A DNA stretch of 64,000 bases from Fusobacteria bacterium ZRK30 (GTDB lineage Bacteria > Fusobacteriota > Fusobacteriia > Fusobacteriales > Fusobacteriaceae), in the NCBI GenBank assembly GCA_024628785.1, contig CP102405.1, positions 1,364,001 to 1,428,000 of the forward strand, in the 5' to 3' direction. Below the pieces are notes generated by a model. The model was not told the origin of the DNA, did no database searches, and was given only the letters and a program-made list of their open reading frames with translations. Positions 56,954 to 64,000 of the stretch are shown here, in pieces. The position numbers and the translations under genes were made by a program. Positions within the stretch are counted from its first letter, which is position 1, and every line of letters starts with the position of its first letter.

Positions 56954-57715
56954 ATGTATCAAATTGGAATAGATATTGGATCTACAGCAGCCAAGGTTGC
57001 AGTTATGAAAAAAACAGACATCTTGGAAACTTTTGTTCTGCCAACTGGATGGAGCAGTATCGATACTGCTAATAATATAAAAAAAAGATTGAGTGATATG
57101 GGGGTAGAAGAATCAAACTCTAAAGTTGTTGCTACAGGTTATGGAAGGGTTTCAGTTCCCTTCGCTGATAAAACAATTACAGAGATAACCTGTCATGCAG
57201 TAGGAGCAAAACACTTTATTGGAGAGAATACAACAGTTGTAGATATCGGCGGGCAGGATACCAAGGTTATTTCATTAGAAGATGGAGTGGTTAAAGATTT
57301 TACCATGAATGATAAATGTTCTGCCGGAACAGGTAAATTTATAGAGGTTATGTCAAACTCTCTTGGGGTAGATATAGATACTTTAACGGATTTAGCTAGG
57401 GAAGGTGCTGGGATAGAGATAACTTCTATGTGTACTGTTTTTGCTGAATCAGAGGTTATAAGTCTTATCGGCAGGGGAGAAAAAAGAGAAAATATAGCAT
57501 TTGGAATAGTGGATTCTGTAATAAAAAAAGTAAATTCATTGTGTTCAAGACACGGGGAATCAGAAAGCTACTTTCTTACAGGGGGACTTTCAAGAAATCC
57601 ATATATATTGGATGAGCTGTCTAAAGCTATAGGAAAAAAAGTTGTAACCCATCAATTGGGGAGATATGCAGGAGCCATTGGAGCTGCTATTTTGGCTAAA
57701 AAAATAAAGAAATAA
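56954..57715 (+). CDS. ATP-dependent electron activator, HgdC/BcrAD-like (ASKHA, 4Fe-4S dimer)
   Basis: 253 residues, typical length. ATPase motifs YQIGIDIGSTAAKVAVMKKT and TVVDIGGQDTKVISLEDG. The cluster ligands that bridge the homodimer are Cys122 (MNDKCSAGTGKFIE) and Cys160 (TSMCTVFAESEV). FLTGGLSRNP closes the fold. It hydrolyses ATP to push electrons at very low potential into a partner iron-sulfur protein; the two double-cubane proteins downstream are the obvious partners. Confidence 0.93.
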   Translation: MYQIGIDIGSTAAKVAVMKKTDILETFVLPTGWSSIDTANNIKKRLSDMGVEESNSKVVATGYGRVSVPFADKTITEITCHAVGAKHFIGENTTVVDIGGQDTKVISLEDGVVKDFTMNDKCSAGTGKFIEVMSNSLGVDIDTLTDLAREGAGIEITSMCTVFAESEVISLIGRGEKRENIAFGIVDSVIKKVNSLCSRHGESESYFLTGGLSRNPYILDELSKAIGKKVVTHQLGRYAGAIGAAILAKKIKK

Positions 57716-57736
57716 AAAATAAAGGGGGAAGATGGG

Positions 57737-58177
57737 ATGAAAAAATTATTATTGGTTTTAGGGGTTATGGTTGTGATGGCAGTTCAAGTAATGGCATCAA
57801 ATAAAGTTAAAATTGTGGACATGAACTATGTAACGGAAAAGTTAAGCAGCGATGCAGTCATTATAGATGTGAGAAGTGAAGAGGTATATAACGGGAAAAC
57901 ACCGGGAAGAGGAATAAAAGGTGGACATATCTCAGGAGCAATAAATGTACCTTTGGACATATTTATGGATATAGAGGATGATTCGGTAAAGTTAGAGTTT
58001 CTTAAATCTAAGGGAGTGAATTCAAAAACTAAAATTATTACTTACTGTAATACAGGTAGAAAAAGCCAGGTTTTAGCAGAAGAATTGGTGAAATTGGGAT
58101 ATTCTGATGTAAATAATTATAAGGGAAGTATGAAAGAGTGGGGAGGAGTTTCTACAAATATAGTTGTAGTTAAATAA
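57737..58177 (+). CDS. Exported single-domain rhodanese
   Basis: 146 residues with a cleavable signal (VMVVMAVQVMASNK). One rhodanese domain: VIIDVRSEEVYNGKTPGRG, GGHISGAINVPLDIF, and active-site loop YCNTGRKSQVLAEEL with the catalytic Cys present. Located in the periplasm, it may hand sulfane sulfur to or from an acceptor. It follows the activator gene by 21 bp and is the first of three exported rhodaneses in the cluster. Confidence 0.9.
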   Translation: MKKLLLVLGVMVVMAVQVMASNKVKIVDMNYVTEKLSSDAVIIDVRSEEVYNGKTPGRGIKGGHISGAINVPLDIFMDIEDDSVKLEFLKSKGVNSKTKIITYCNTGRKSQVLAEELVKLGYSDVNNYKGSMKEWGGVSTNIVVVK

Positions 58178-58213
58178 CTAAAGATAGAAACTTTTAGAAG
58201 TAGTTATGATAAA

Positions 58214-58259
58214 AGAGGGAGAGGTGGATACCACCAATTTTCACCCCCCTCTATTTTTT
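58214..58259 (+). terminator. Probable terminator after the first rhodanese gene
   Basis: AGAGGGAGAGGTG and CACCCCCCTCT pair with small bulges, followed by ATTTTTT. Confidence 0.65.
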
Positions 58260-58367
58260 CTGCAAATATTTAGATGAAAAAGCAAAATATTACTGTATTT
58301 AACTAGTCGTAAATTAAAAATAAAATAACGATTTATATAATAAAAATAAACTTTAGGGGGATAAAAA

Positions 58368-59531
58368 ATGAAAAAATTAAATGAAAACAGCTTACCGGAA
58401 AAATTTGAGGAGTTCGGGGAAAAAAGAAGGGATGGATTTCTTACTGTAAAGGAATTTAAAGACAGGGGAGAAAATGTAGTGGGAACTTTTTGTACATATA
58501 CTCCAAAGGAAGTTATATATGCAGCCAATGCTCATCCTATATCACTTTGTTCTGTCAGTGAGGAGACTATTCCGGCAGCAGAAAAACATTTGCCAAAGAA
58601 TCTATGTCCACTTGTAAAAGCCAGTTATGGATTTGCTCTTACTGATAAATGCCCGTATATGTATTTTGCCGATATGGTAGTTGGGGAAACAACTTGTGAC
58701 GGGAAAAAGAAGATGTATGAACTCTTGGGAGAGATAAAAGATACCCATGTAATGCAATTGCCACAGACCCAGGATAAGGAACATGCAATGGATCTTTGGA
58801 AGAGTGAGATCAGGTTCTTAATAAAGAAATTAGAGAATAAATTTGATGTAAAGGTTACAGAAGAGGGATTAAAAGAATCAATCAAATCATGCAATGAAGA
58901 CAGAAGGTTATTAAAGGAATTCCATGAACTTGGAAAGATAAAACCATCGGTTATATCAGGATTTGATATGTTTACTGTTTTAAATGGTGCAAACTATACA
59001 TTTGATAAGGAAAAGATGAGAAGCAATGTAAGGGAACTTATAGGAGATTTAAAGAAAAAACAGGAAGAAAACAATACTGCATACACAGAAACAACACCAA
59101 GAATATTAGTAACAGGATGTCCTATAGGAGGAGTAGCTGAAAAAGTTATAAAAGCCATTGAAGATGCAGGAGCGGTAGTAGTAGCTTTAGAAAACTGTCA
59201 AGGATATAAGGAACTCCATGAGGAAGTAGATGAAACTATAGATCCTGTAGAAGCTATTGCTAAAAAATATCTAAACATTCCATGTTCTGTAATGACACCA
59301 AATAAAGGAAGGGAAGAGTTATTAAAAAATATGGTAGATGAATATAAGGTAGATGGTGTAGTAGATATGATATTACAAGCCTGTCATACCTATAGTATCG
59401 AAAGTCATAGTGTAAAAAGATTTTTAACTAAGGAAAGAAATGTTCCGTATATTGCTCTTGAAACAGATTATTCTACAGGAGATGCAGGACAGATAAAAAC
59501 AAGGATGGAAGCATTTATAGAGATGCTGTAA
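58368..59531 (+). CDS. Double-cubane-cluster reductase (2-hydroxyacyl-CoA dehydratase subunit-like), copy 1
   Basis: 387 residues of the HgdB/BcrB-type family. Cysteines cluster in the N-terminal half: GTFCTYTPKEVIYAAN, PISLCSVSEETIP, KNLCPLVKASYG, TDKCPYMYF and GETTCDGKKKMYELLG. Later ones are ILVTGCPIGGVAEK, ALENCQG and ILQACHTYS. It ends in the substrate segment ALETDYSTGDAGQIKTRMEA. As a single-gene (not heterodimeric) form with an HgdC-type activator nearby, it fits double-cubane-cluster proteins, which perform ATP-driven low-potential reductions. Physiological substrate unknown. Confidence 0.9.
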   Translation: MKKLNENSLPEKFEEFGEKRRDGFLTVKEFKDRGENVVGTFCTYTPKEVIYAANAHPISLCSVSEETIPAAEKHLPKNLCPLVKASYGFALTDKCPYMYFADMVVGETTCDGKKKMYELLGEIKDTHVMQLPQTQDKEHAMDLWKSEIRFLIKKLENKFDVKVTEEGLKESIKSCNEDRRLLKEFHELGKIKPSVISGFDMFTVLNGANYTFDKEKMRSNVRELIGDLKKKQEENNTAYTETTPRILVTGCPIGGVAEKVIKAIEDAGAVVVALENCQGYKELHEEVDETIDPVEAIAKKYLNIPCSVMTPNKGREELLKNMVDEYKVDGVVDMILQACHTYSIESHSVKRFLTKERNVPYIALETDYSTGDAGQIKTRMEAFIEML

Positions 59532-59679
59532 GAGGTGTAATTATAAATTAATTGATATTTATAAAAAAATTAATTTTTTAATACTACAAGAATATTATTA
59601 ATGATTTAAGTTCATCTGAGGATGATGAACTTAGATCTATTACTTAGCTATATTTGGAATACAAAATACAGGGGGAGTT

Positions 59680-61035
59680 ATGAAAGAAGAAAATATAAAA
59701 GGAAGTTTTAAGGGACTGATACCTTTCTTTATCTTTATTGGTCTTTATTTAGGAAGTGGTTTGGTTCTTCAATCTCAAGGTGTGGAGTTAGCATTTTATC
59801 AGCTGCCTGCTCCTATTGCGGCATTTGCCGGTATTGTCAGTGCGTTTATTCTTTTTAAGGGAACAATCACTGAAAAATTTAATACCTTTATCAGCGGATG
59901 TGGTCACCAGGATATAGTAATCATGTGTATAATTTATTTACTTGCCGGGGCTTTTGCCGGAGTATCTAAGGCCATGGGAGGAGTGGATTCTACGGTTAAT
60001 CTGGGACTTACTTATATTCCTGCAGAGTATATAGCTGCCGGATTGTTTATTATAGCCGGGTTTATTTCTACAGCTACAGGAACTTCAATAGGAGCCATTG
60101 TTGCTATTGCTCCTATAGCTGTAGGATTAGCTGAAAAGGGAGGACTTTCCCTGCCATTGGTTCTTGCAGCAGTTATGGGTGGAGCCATGTTAGGAGATAA
60201 TCTTTCGATAATTTCAGATACTACTATTGCTGCGACGAGAACACAAGGTGTAGAGATGAAGGATAAATTCAGGGTGAATATCTTAATTACGGCTCCTGCA
60301 GCTATTATTACTATTATATTATTAGTTGTTTTTGGAAGGCCGGAAGTATTGCCTGAAGTTCAAAATTATGATTTCAATTTAATTAAAATTTTGCCTTATA
60401 TCTTTGTATTGGTATTTTCTTTGATAGGGCTGAATGTTTTCACTGTTCTAACTGGAGGAATTGCTCTTTCAGGAATACTAGGGTTTGCCTATGGAAGTTT
60501 TAATTTTCTTGGTTTTTCAAAGGAGATTTATAACGGGTTTACAGGGATGAATGAGATCTTTCTTCTTTCCTTCCTGACAGGTGGTCTGGCTACTATGGTT
60601 GCTAAAGCTGGAGGGATCCAGTGGCTCCTGGACAAGATACAAAAAAGTATCAGAGGACCTAAGACTGCTCAATTGGGGATAGGGGCATTGGTAGGACTTA
60701 CAGATATGGCTATTGCCAACAATACTGTAGCTATCATTATAAATGGTCCGATAGCTAAAAAGCTGTGTAGAAAATATGATGTAGATCCGAGAAAAAGTTC
60801 AGCAATCCTGGATATTTTTTCATGCATAGCCCAGGGATTTATTCCATATGGAGCACAAATGCTGATTTTAGTTGGATTTGCAGGGGGAAAAGTAACGCCA
60901 TTGGAAGTTATGCCACTATTATGGTATCAACAGTTATTGTTGTTATCTGTGATAATTTCAACTCATATACCCTTTGCTGACGGTCTTATGAGAAAAAAAC
61001 CATGGGTATGGGAAGCAGATATAGAAAAGGGATAG
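59680..61035 (+). CDS. NhaC-family Na+/H+ (or organic-ion) antiporter
   Basis: 451 residues, about eleven helices. NhaC-type motifs: FIAGFISTATGTSIGAI, MGGAMLGDNLSIISDTTIAA, KAGGIQWLLDKIQKSI and LTDMAIANNTVAIIINGP. It lies between the two double-cubane genes, suggesting it exchanges a substrate or product of the pathway, or maintains Na+ circulation. Both are inference. Confidence 0.85.
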   Translation: MKEENIKGSFKGLIPFFIFIGLYLGSGLVLQSQGVELAFYQLPAPIAAFAGIVSAFILFKGTITEKFNTFISGCGHQDIVIMCIIYLLAGAFAGVSKAMGGVDSTVNLGLTYIPAEYIAAGLFIIAGFISTATGTSIGAIVAIAPIAVGLAEKGGLSLPLVLAAVMGGAMLGDNLSIISDTTIAATRTQGVEMKDKFRVNILITAPAAIITIILLVVFGRPEVLPEVQNYDFNLIKILPYIFVLVFSLIGLNVFTVLTGGIALSGILGFAYGSFNFLGFSKEIYNGFTGMNEIFLLSFLTGGLATMVAKAGGIQWLLDKIQKSIRGPKTAQLGIGALVGLTDMAIANNTVAIIINGPIAKKLCRKYDVDPRKSSAILDIFSCIAQGFIPYGAQMLILVGFAGGKVTPLEVMPLLWYQQLLLLSVIISTHIPFADGLMRKKPWVWEADIEKG

Positions 61036-61098
61036 AATTGTTCTTTTGAATAATTTTGTATTAAGGTAGAGATACTATAAAACAAACTAGGGGGGAAG

Positions 61099-62460
61099 AT
61101 GAAAAAAAGAGGTAGAAAAGATATAAATGTATTTATAGTCACTATTTTGATAATTTTAGGCTTTGTAAATTATGGGTGCAGAAGAGCTCCTGTTAAAGAG
61201 GTAAACAATCAAGATACTATAAAAACAGTGACTAAAGAATATATAAAAAATACAGAAAATTTAATCGTAATCGACACCAGATCAGATGAGGAATTTAACG
61301 GATGGAGTTTAAATAAAGGGATAAAAGGCGGACATATTCCCGGAGCTATAAATCTTTCTGCTAAATTATTAGAGGGTTTAAATGACAATGAGATGAAAAA
61401 GATATTTAAAAAAAATGGGTTGTCACCGGAAAAAAATATAGTCGTATATTCTAATTACGGAAAAGAAAGTTTGAAACTTTATAATATTCTAAAAAAGTCA
61501 GGTTATAAAAATGTGGCTAATTATGAAGGCGGTATGCAGGACTGGAGCAAAGATAACTCTTTAGAGGTGGAAAAATTAAAGAACTATGAAAAATTAGTCT
61601 ATCCTCAGTGGGTTAAAGATTTAACAGAGGGAAAAGAAGTAAAAAATTATGATGGAAGGGAATATATCATTGTAGATGTAAACTATAAGCAAAAAAAAGA
61701 ATATAAAAAAGGGCATATAAAAGGTGCTATTTATATAGATACAAACGATATAGAAAGCCTTCCACTTTGGAATGTAGTTTCAGATGATAAAATAAAAAAA
61801 TTATTAAATGAAACAGGGATAACTAAAAATAAGATGATTGTAATCTATAGTGATGAAGCTATGGCAGCAGGCAGATTAGCACATGTTCTCATGTATGCCG
61901 GGGTTGAAGATGTCAGAATAATAAATTCTAATATAAAAGGATTGATAGATGCCGGATTATCTCTGGAGCAGGGTGAGAATATTTGGGTTTCAGATAGTGA
62001 TTTTGGAGGCCAGATACCTATGCAACCGGAATATACAAAGAATTTGAAAGAAGCAAAAGAGTTAATTGAAGACCCTAATGGAAGATTGGTAGCAGTGGTT
62101 TCATGGGAAGAATATGCAGGAATAAACAATGGAGGATATTCTTATTTCACTGAAAAAGGTCGTATACCGGGATCTGTATTCGGGTATGGTGGTTCAGATG
62201 GATATCACTCAGAAGATTTTGTGGATTCAGACGGAACAATGAGGGACTATACTCAAATAAAAAAAATGTGGAAAGAATGGGATATCAAAGCTGAAAATGT
62301 ATCTGCTTTTTTCTGTGCTACAGGATGGAGAGGAGCACTAGCTTTCTTTGACGCATATTTGATGGGCTGGGAAAATGTAAGTGTATATGATGGAGGATTC
62401 TACGAATGGATACAGGATCCTACAAACCCTATCGCTACAGGAGATCCTAGGGTAAATTAA
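61099..62460 (+). CDS. Triple-rhodanese lipoprotein with one intact active site
   Basis: 453 residues with lipobox VNYGCRR. There are three rhodanese domains. In domain 1 (about 40-155) the Cys of the loop is Ser (VVYSNYGKESL). Domain 2 (about 170-295) also lacks it (VIYSDEAMAAGR). Domain 3 (about 325-445) keeps Cys (FFCATGWRGALAFF). Such tandem exported rhodaneses resemble ExtH/sulfur-trafficking types. It lies directly before the second double-cubane gene and is presumably anchored in the periplasm. Confidence 0.85.
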   Translation: MKKRGRKDINVFIVTILIILGFVNYGCRRAPVKEVNNQDTIKTVTKEYIKNTENLIVIDTRSDEEFNGWSLNKGIKGGHIPGAINLSAKLLEGLNDNEMKKIFKKNGLSPEKNIVVYSNYGKESLKLYNILKKSGYKNVANYEGGMQDWSKDNSLEVEKLKNYEKLVYPQWVKDLTEGKEVKNYDGREYIIVDVNYKQKKEYKKGHIKGAIYIDTNDIESLPLWNVVSDDKIKKLLNETGITKNKMIVIYSDEAMAAGRLAHVLMYAGVEDVRIINSNIKGLIDAGLSLEQGENIWVSDSDFGGQIPMQPEYTKNLKEAKELIEDPNGRLVAVVSWEEYAGINNGGYSYFTEKGRIPGSVFGYGGSDGYHSEDFVDSDGTMRDYTQIKKMWKEWDIKAENVSAFFCATGWRGALAFFDAYLMGWENVSVYDGGFYEWIQDPTNPIATGDPRVN

Positions 62461-62483
62461 AAACTATAAAAAGGGGGGCAGCT

Positions 62484-63641
62484 ATGAAAGATATTAATAA
62501 ATTACCAGAAAATTTTCAAGATTTTGAAGAAGCAAGACGAGACGGATTTTTAACTATAAAAGAACTCAAAGACAGCGGAAAAAGCATAGTAGGGACATTT
62601 TGTACCTATACACCTAAGGAATTAATCTATGCAGCAGGAGCTGTCCCGGTATCACTTTGCTCGCTAAGTGAAGAAACTATACCGGCGGCAGAAAAACACC
62701 TGCCAAAAAACTTATGTCCATTGATAAAGGCCAGTTATGGTTATGCTCTTACAGATAAATGCCCGTATATGTATTTTTCGGATATGATTGTAGGAGAAAC
62801 AACGTGTGACGGGAAAAAGAAGATGTACGAACTCTTAGGAGAGTTAAAAGACACCTATATAATGCAGCTTCCCCAGACACAGGATAAAGAGAGGGGAATG
62901 GATCTTTGGAAAGAAGAGATATCCAGATTTAAAGATAAATTAGAGAAAAAATTTAATGTATCTATCTCAAAGGAAAAAATTTCAGAGGCAATCTCCCAGA
63001 TTAATGATGAAAGAAAACTTCTAAAGGAGTTTTATAGTCTGGGGAAATTAACTCCGCCGCCTCTTTCAGGATATGAGATGCATAAGGTTTTAAATGGTGT
63101 AAGTTATACCTTTGATAAAAAAATTCAAAATGAAAAAATTAGAGAAATAATAGAAAATTTAAAGGAGATTGACAGGAATAATAATTCCAAGGTTTCTGTG
63201 AAAGCACCGAGAATATTAATTACAGGATGTCCTATAGGAGGAGTAGCAGAAAAAATAATAAAGCCTATTGAGGATGCAGGAGCTGTGGTAGTTACATATG
63301 AAAATTGTGGGGGAGCTAAGAACTTGGACAGGCTTGTAGATGAAACAATAGATCCTATTCAGGCACTTGCAGAAAAATATATATCTATTCCTTGCTCTGT
63401 TATGTCACCAAATACAGACAGGGAAGATCTTTTAAAGAGACTTATCGATGAATATCAGGTAGATGGAGTTGTAGAGTTAATTCTTCAAGCTTGTCACACC
63501 TATAGTGTAGAAACTCACAAGATAAAAAGGGTTGTGACCAAGGAAAAAGATATTCCATATATATCCCTTGAAACAGATTATTCAACAGGGGATACAGGGC
63601 AGATAAAAACAAGGATAGAGGCATTTATAGAGATGTTGTAG
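62484..63641 (+). CDS. Double-cubane-cluster reductase (2-hydroxyacyl-CoA dehydratase subunit-like), copy 2
   Basis: 385 residues, a close paralogue of the protein at 58368-59531 over its whole length, with the same cysteine set (GTFCTYTPKELIYAAG, SLCSLSEETIPAAEK, LCPLIKASYGYALTDKCPYM, ETTCDGKKKMYELLGE, ITGCPIGGVAEK). The central region (about 150-240) is the most divergent. The pair may form a heterodimer or serve two substrates. Both depend on the activator at 56954-57715 as the only such gene in view. Confidence 0.9.
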   Translation: MKDINKLPENFQDFEEARRDGFLTIKELKDSGKSIVGTFCTYTPKELIYAAGAVPVSLCSLSEETIPAAEKHLPKNLCPLIKASYGYALTDKCPYMYFSDMIVGETTCDGKKKMYELLGELKDTYIMQLPQTQDKERGMDLWKEEISRFKDKLEKKFNVSISKEKISEAISQINDERKLLKEFYSLGKLTPPPLSGYEMHKVLNGVSYTFDKKIQNEKIREIIENLKEIDRNNNSKVSVKAPRILITGCPIGGVAEKIIKPIEDAGAVVVTYENCGGAKNLDRLVDETIDPIQALAEKYISIPCSVMSPNTDREDLLKRLIDEYQVDGVVELILQACHTYSVETHKIKRVVTKEKDIPYISLETDYSTGDTGQIKTRIEAFIEML

Positions 63642-63686
63642 AAAACTAAAATTTCGACAATTGAATAAGGTTATGTACACTATACC

Positions 63687-63780
63687 TAAATAGTGCAAAT
63701 TATACCTTTGATAAAATAGAACAAAATGATAGAATAATAGATATAACTGCTAAAATGAAGAGAAAGTATAAAAATGCATA
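63687..63780 (+). pseudogene. Fragment of a third double-cubane reductase gene
   Basis: In the frame starting at about 63690 the stretch reads NSANYTFDKIEQNDRIID. It matches the central segment NG(V/A)(S/N)YTFDK of both intact paralogues, at DNA level as TAAATAGTGCAAATTATACC against TAAATGGTGCAAACTATACA. No upstream or downstream remainder is present. Probably a leftover of a deleted tandem copy. Confidence 0.6.
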
Positions 63781-63826
63781 AAATTTTAGAAGTTGAGACA
63801 TAAAAATATAAACTGGGGTGAAGATC

Positions 63827-64000
63827 ATGAAAAAATTGTTTGTTATACTGACACTGGCGATTGGTTTAATAGGATGTGGCAGTAAAGTAGAGGAACCAAA
63901 AAGTCAAGTAACTAAGGAAGGTTCTGTTAGTGTAAAGGAAGTACAAAAAGCAGAAAAAGATAAAAATATAGTTTTAATGGATACCAGAAGTTATGATGAA
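63827..64000 (+). CDS. Rhodanese-like lipoprotein (N-terminal part, cut by window edge)
   Basis: 58 codons visible. Lipoprotein signal with lipobox IGCGSK-type Cys (LIGCGS), then VKEVQKAEKDKNIVLMDTRSYDE, the start of a rhodanese fold (compare VIIDVRSEEVYNG in the first rhodanese). GGGGTGAAG precedes the ATG. It appears to be the third exported rhodanese of the cluster. Confidence 0.75.
   Translation, partial: MKKLFVILTLAIGLIGCGSKVEEPKSQVTKEGSVSVKEVQKAEKDKNIVLMDTRSYDE

Overview
The window is low-GC DNA from what looks like an anaerobic, Gram-negative-type bacterium. It encodes CMP-KDO synthetase, an MlaA lipoprotein and an RND/TolC-type efflux operon, which imply an outer membrane. Low GC, Clostridium-like metabolism (2-hydroxyacyl-CoA dehydratase-like reductases, corrinoid methyl transfer) and UGA-encoded selenocysteine together suggest a (marine) Fusobacteriota relative. 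That placement is inference; no rRNA or tRNA gene was seen.

1-11.2 kb: carbohydrate island. Two sugar ABC importers (binding protein plus permeases, no ATPase), a GH63-like glycosidase, LacZ and a LacI-type regulator. A shared 15-bp motif before both binding-protein genes, lacZ and the regulator suggests one regulon. 11.3-14.5 kb: a cation exchanger behind a yybP-ykoY (Mn2+) riboswitch with terminator, PepV and a MarR regulator. 14.7-19 kb: two tandem alkylsulfatase lipoproteins sharing a 977-bp identical tract. 19.4-26.7 kb: RND efflux operon whose outer-membrane component is fused to a solute-binding-like domain, under a TetR regulator. 26.7-35 kb: MlaA, hydrolase, IS30 element, KdsB, LysM lipoprotein, CoaBC and a GGDEF protein.

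35-42 kb: a gene-poor stretch with repeats, then a third sugar ABC importer with a GNAT and a GH123-like (DUF4091) protein.

42.3-48.0 kb: the most striking part, a compact operon of eight genes. Four of them (thioredoxin-like protein, small binding protein, ABC permease, MerB-like organometal lyase) are each interrupted by one in-frame UGA. The reading frame and family homology continue after the UGA, and a selenocysteine-insertion-type hairpin follows it. Ordinary gene calling breaks or misses all four. The set matches what I recall being named the Sao (selenocysteine-assisted organometal) system: uptake, C-metal bond cleavage, thiol/selenol handling and efflux.

48-64 kb: a methyl-transfer and low-potential reduction cluster. 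It has five UroD/MtaA-type methyltransferases, a corrinoid protein, a corrinoid-reactivating ferredoxin/ASKHA protein, a CobW GTPase, a HgdC-type ATP-dependent electron activator, two double-cubane (HgdB-like) reductases, three exported rhodaneses and an NhaC antiporter. Two diverged copies of a ~300-bp element (35.3 and 50.0 kb), each with promoter, ribosome site and a micro-ORF carrying UGA-GCC-UGA plus hairpin, lie before the third sugar operon and before the corrinoid genes. They are candidate selenium-linked leaders or tiny selenoproteins.
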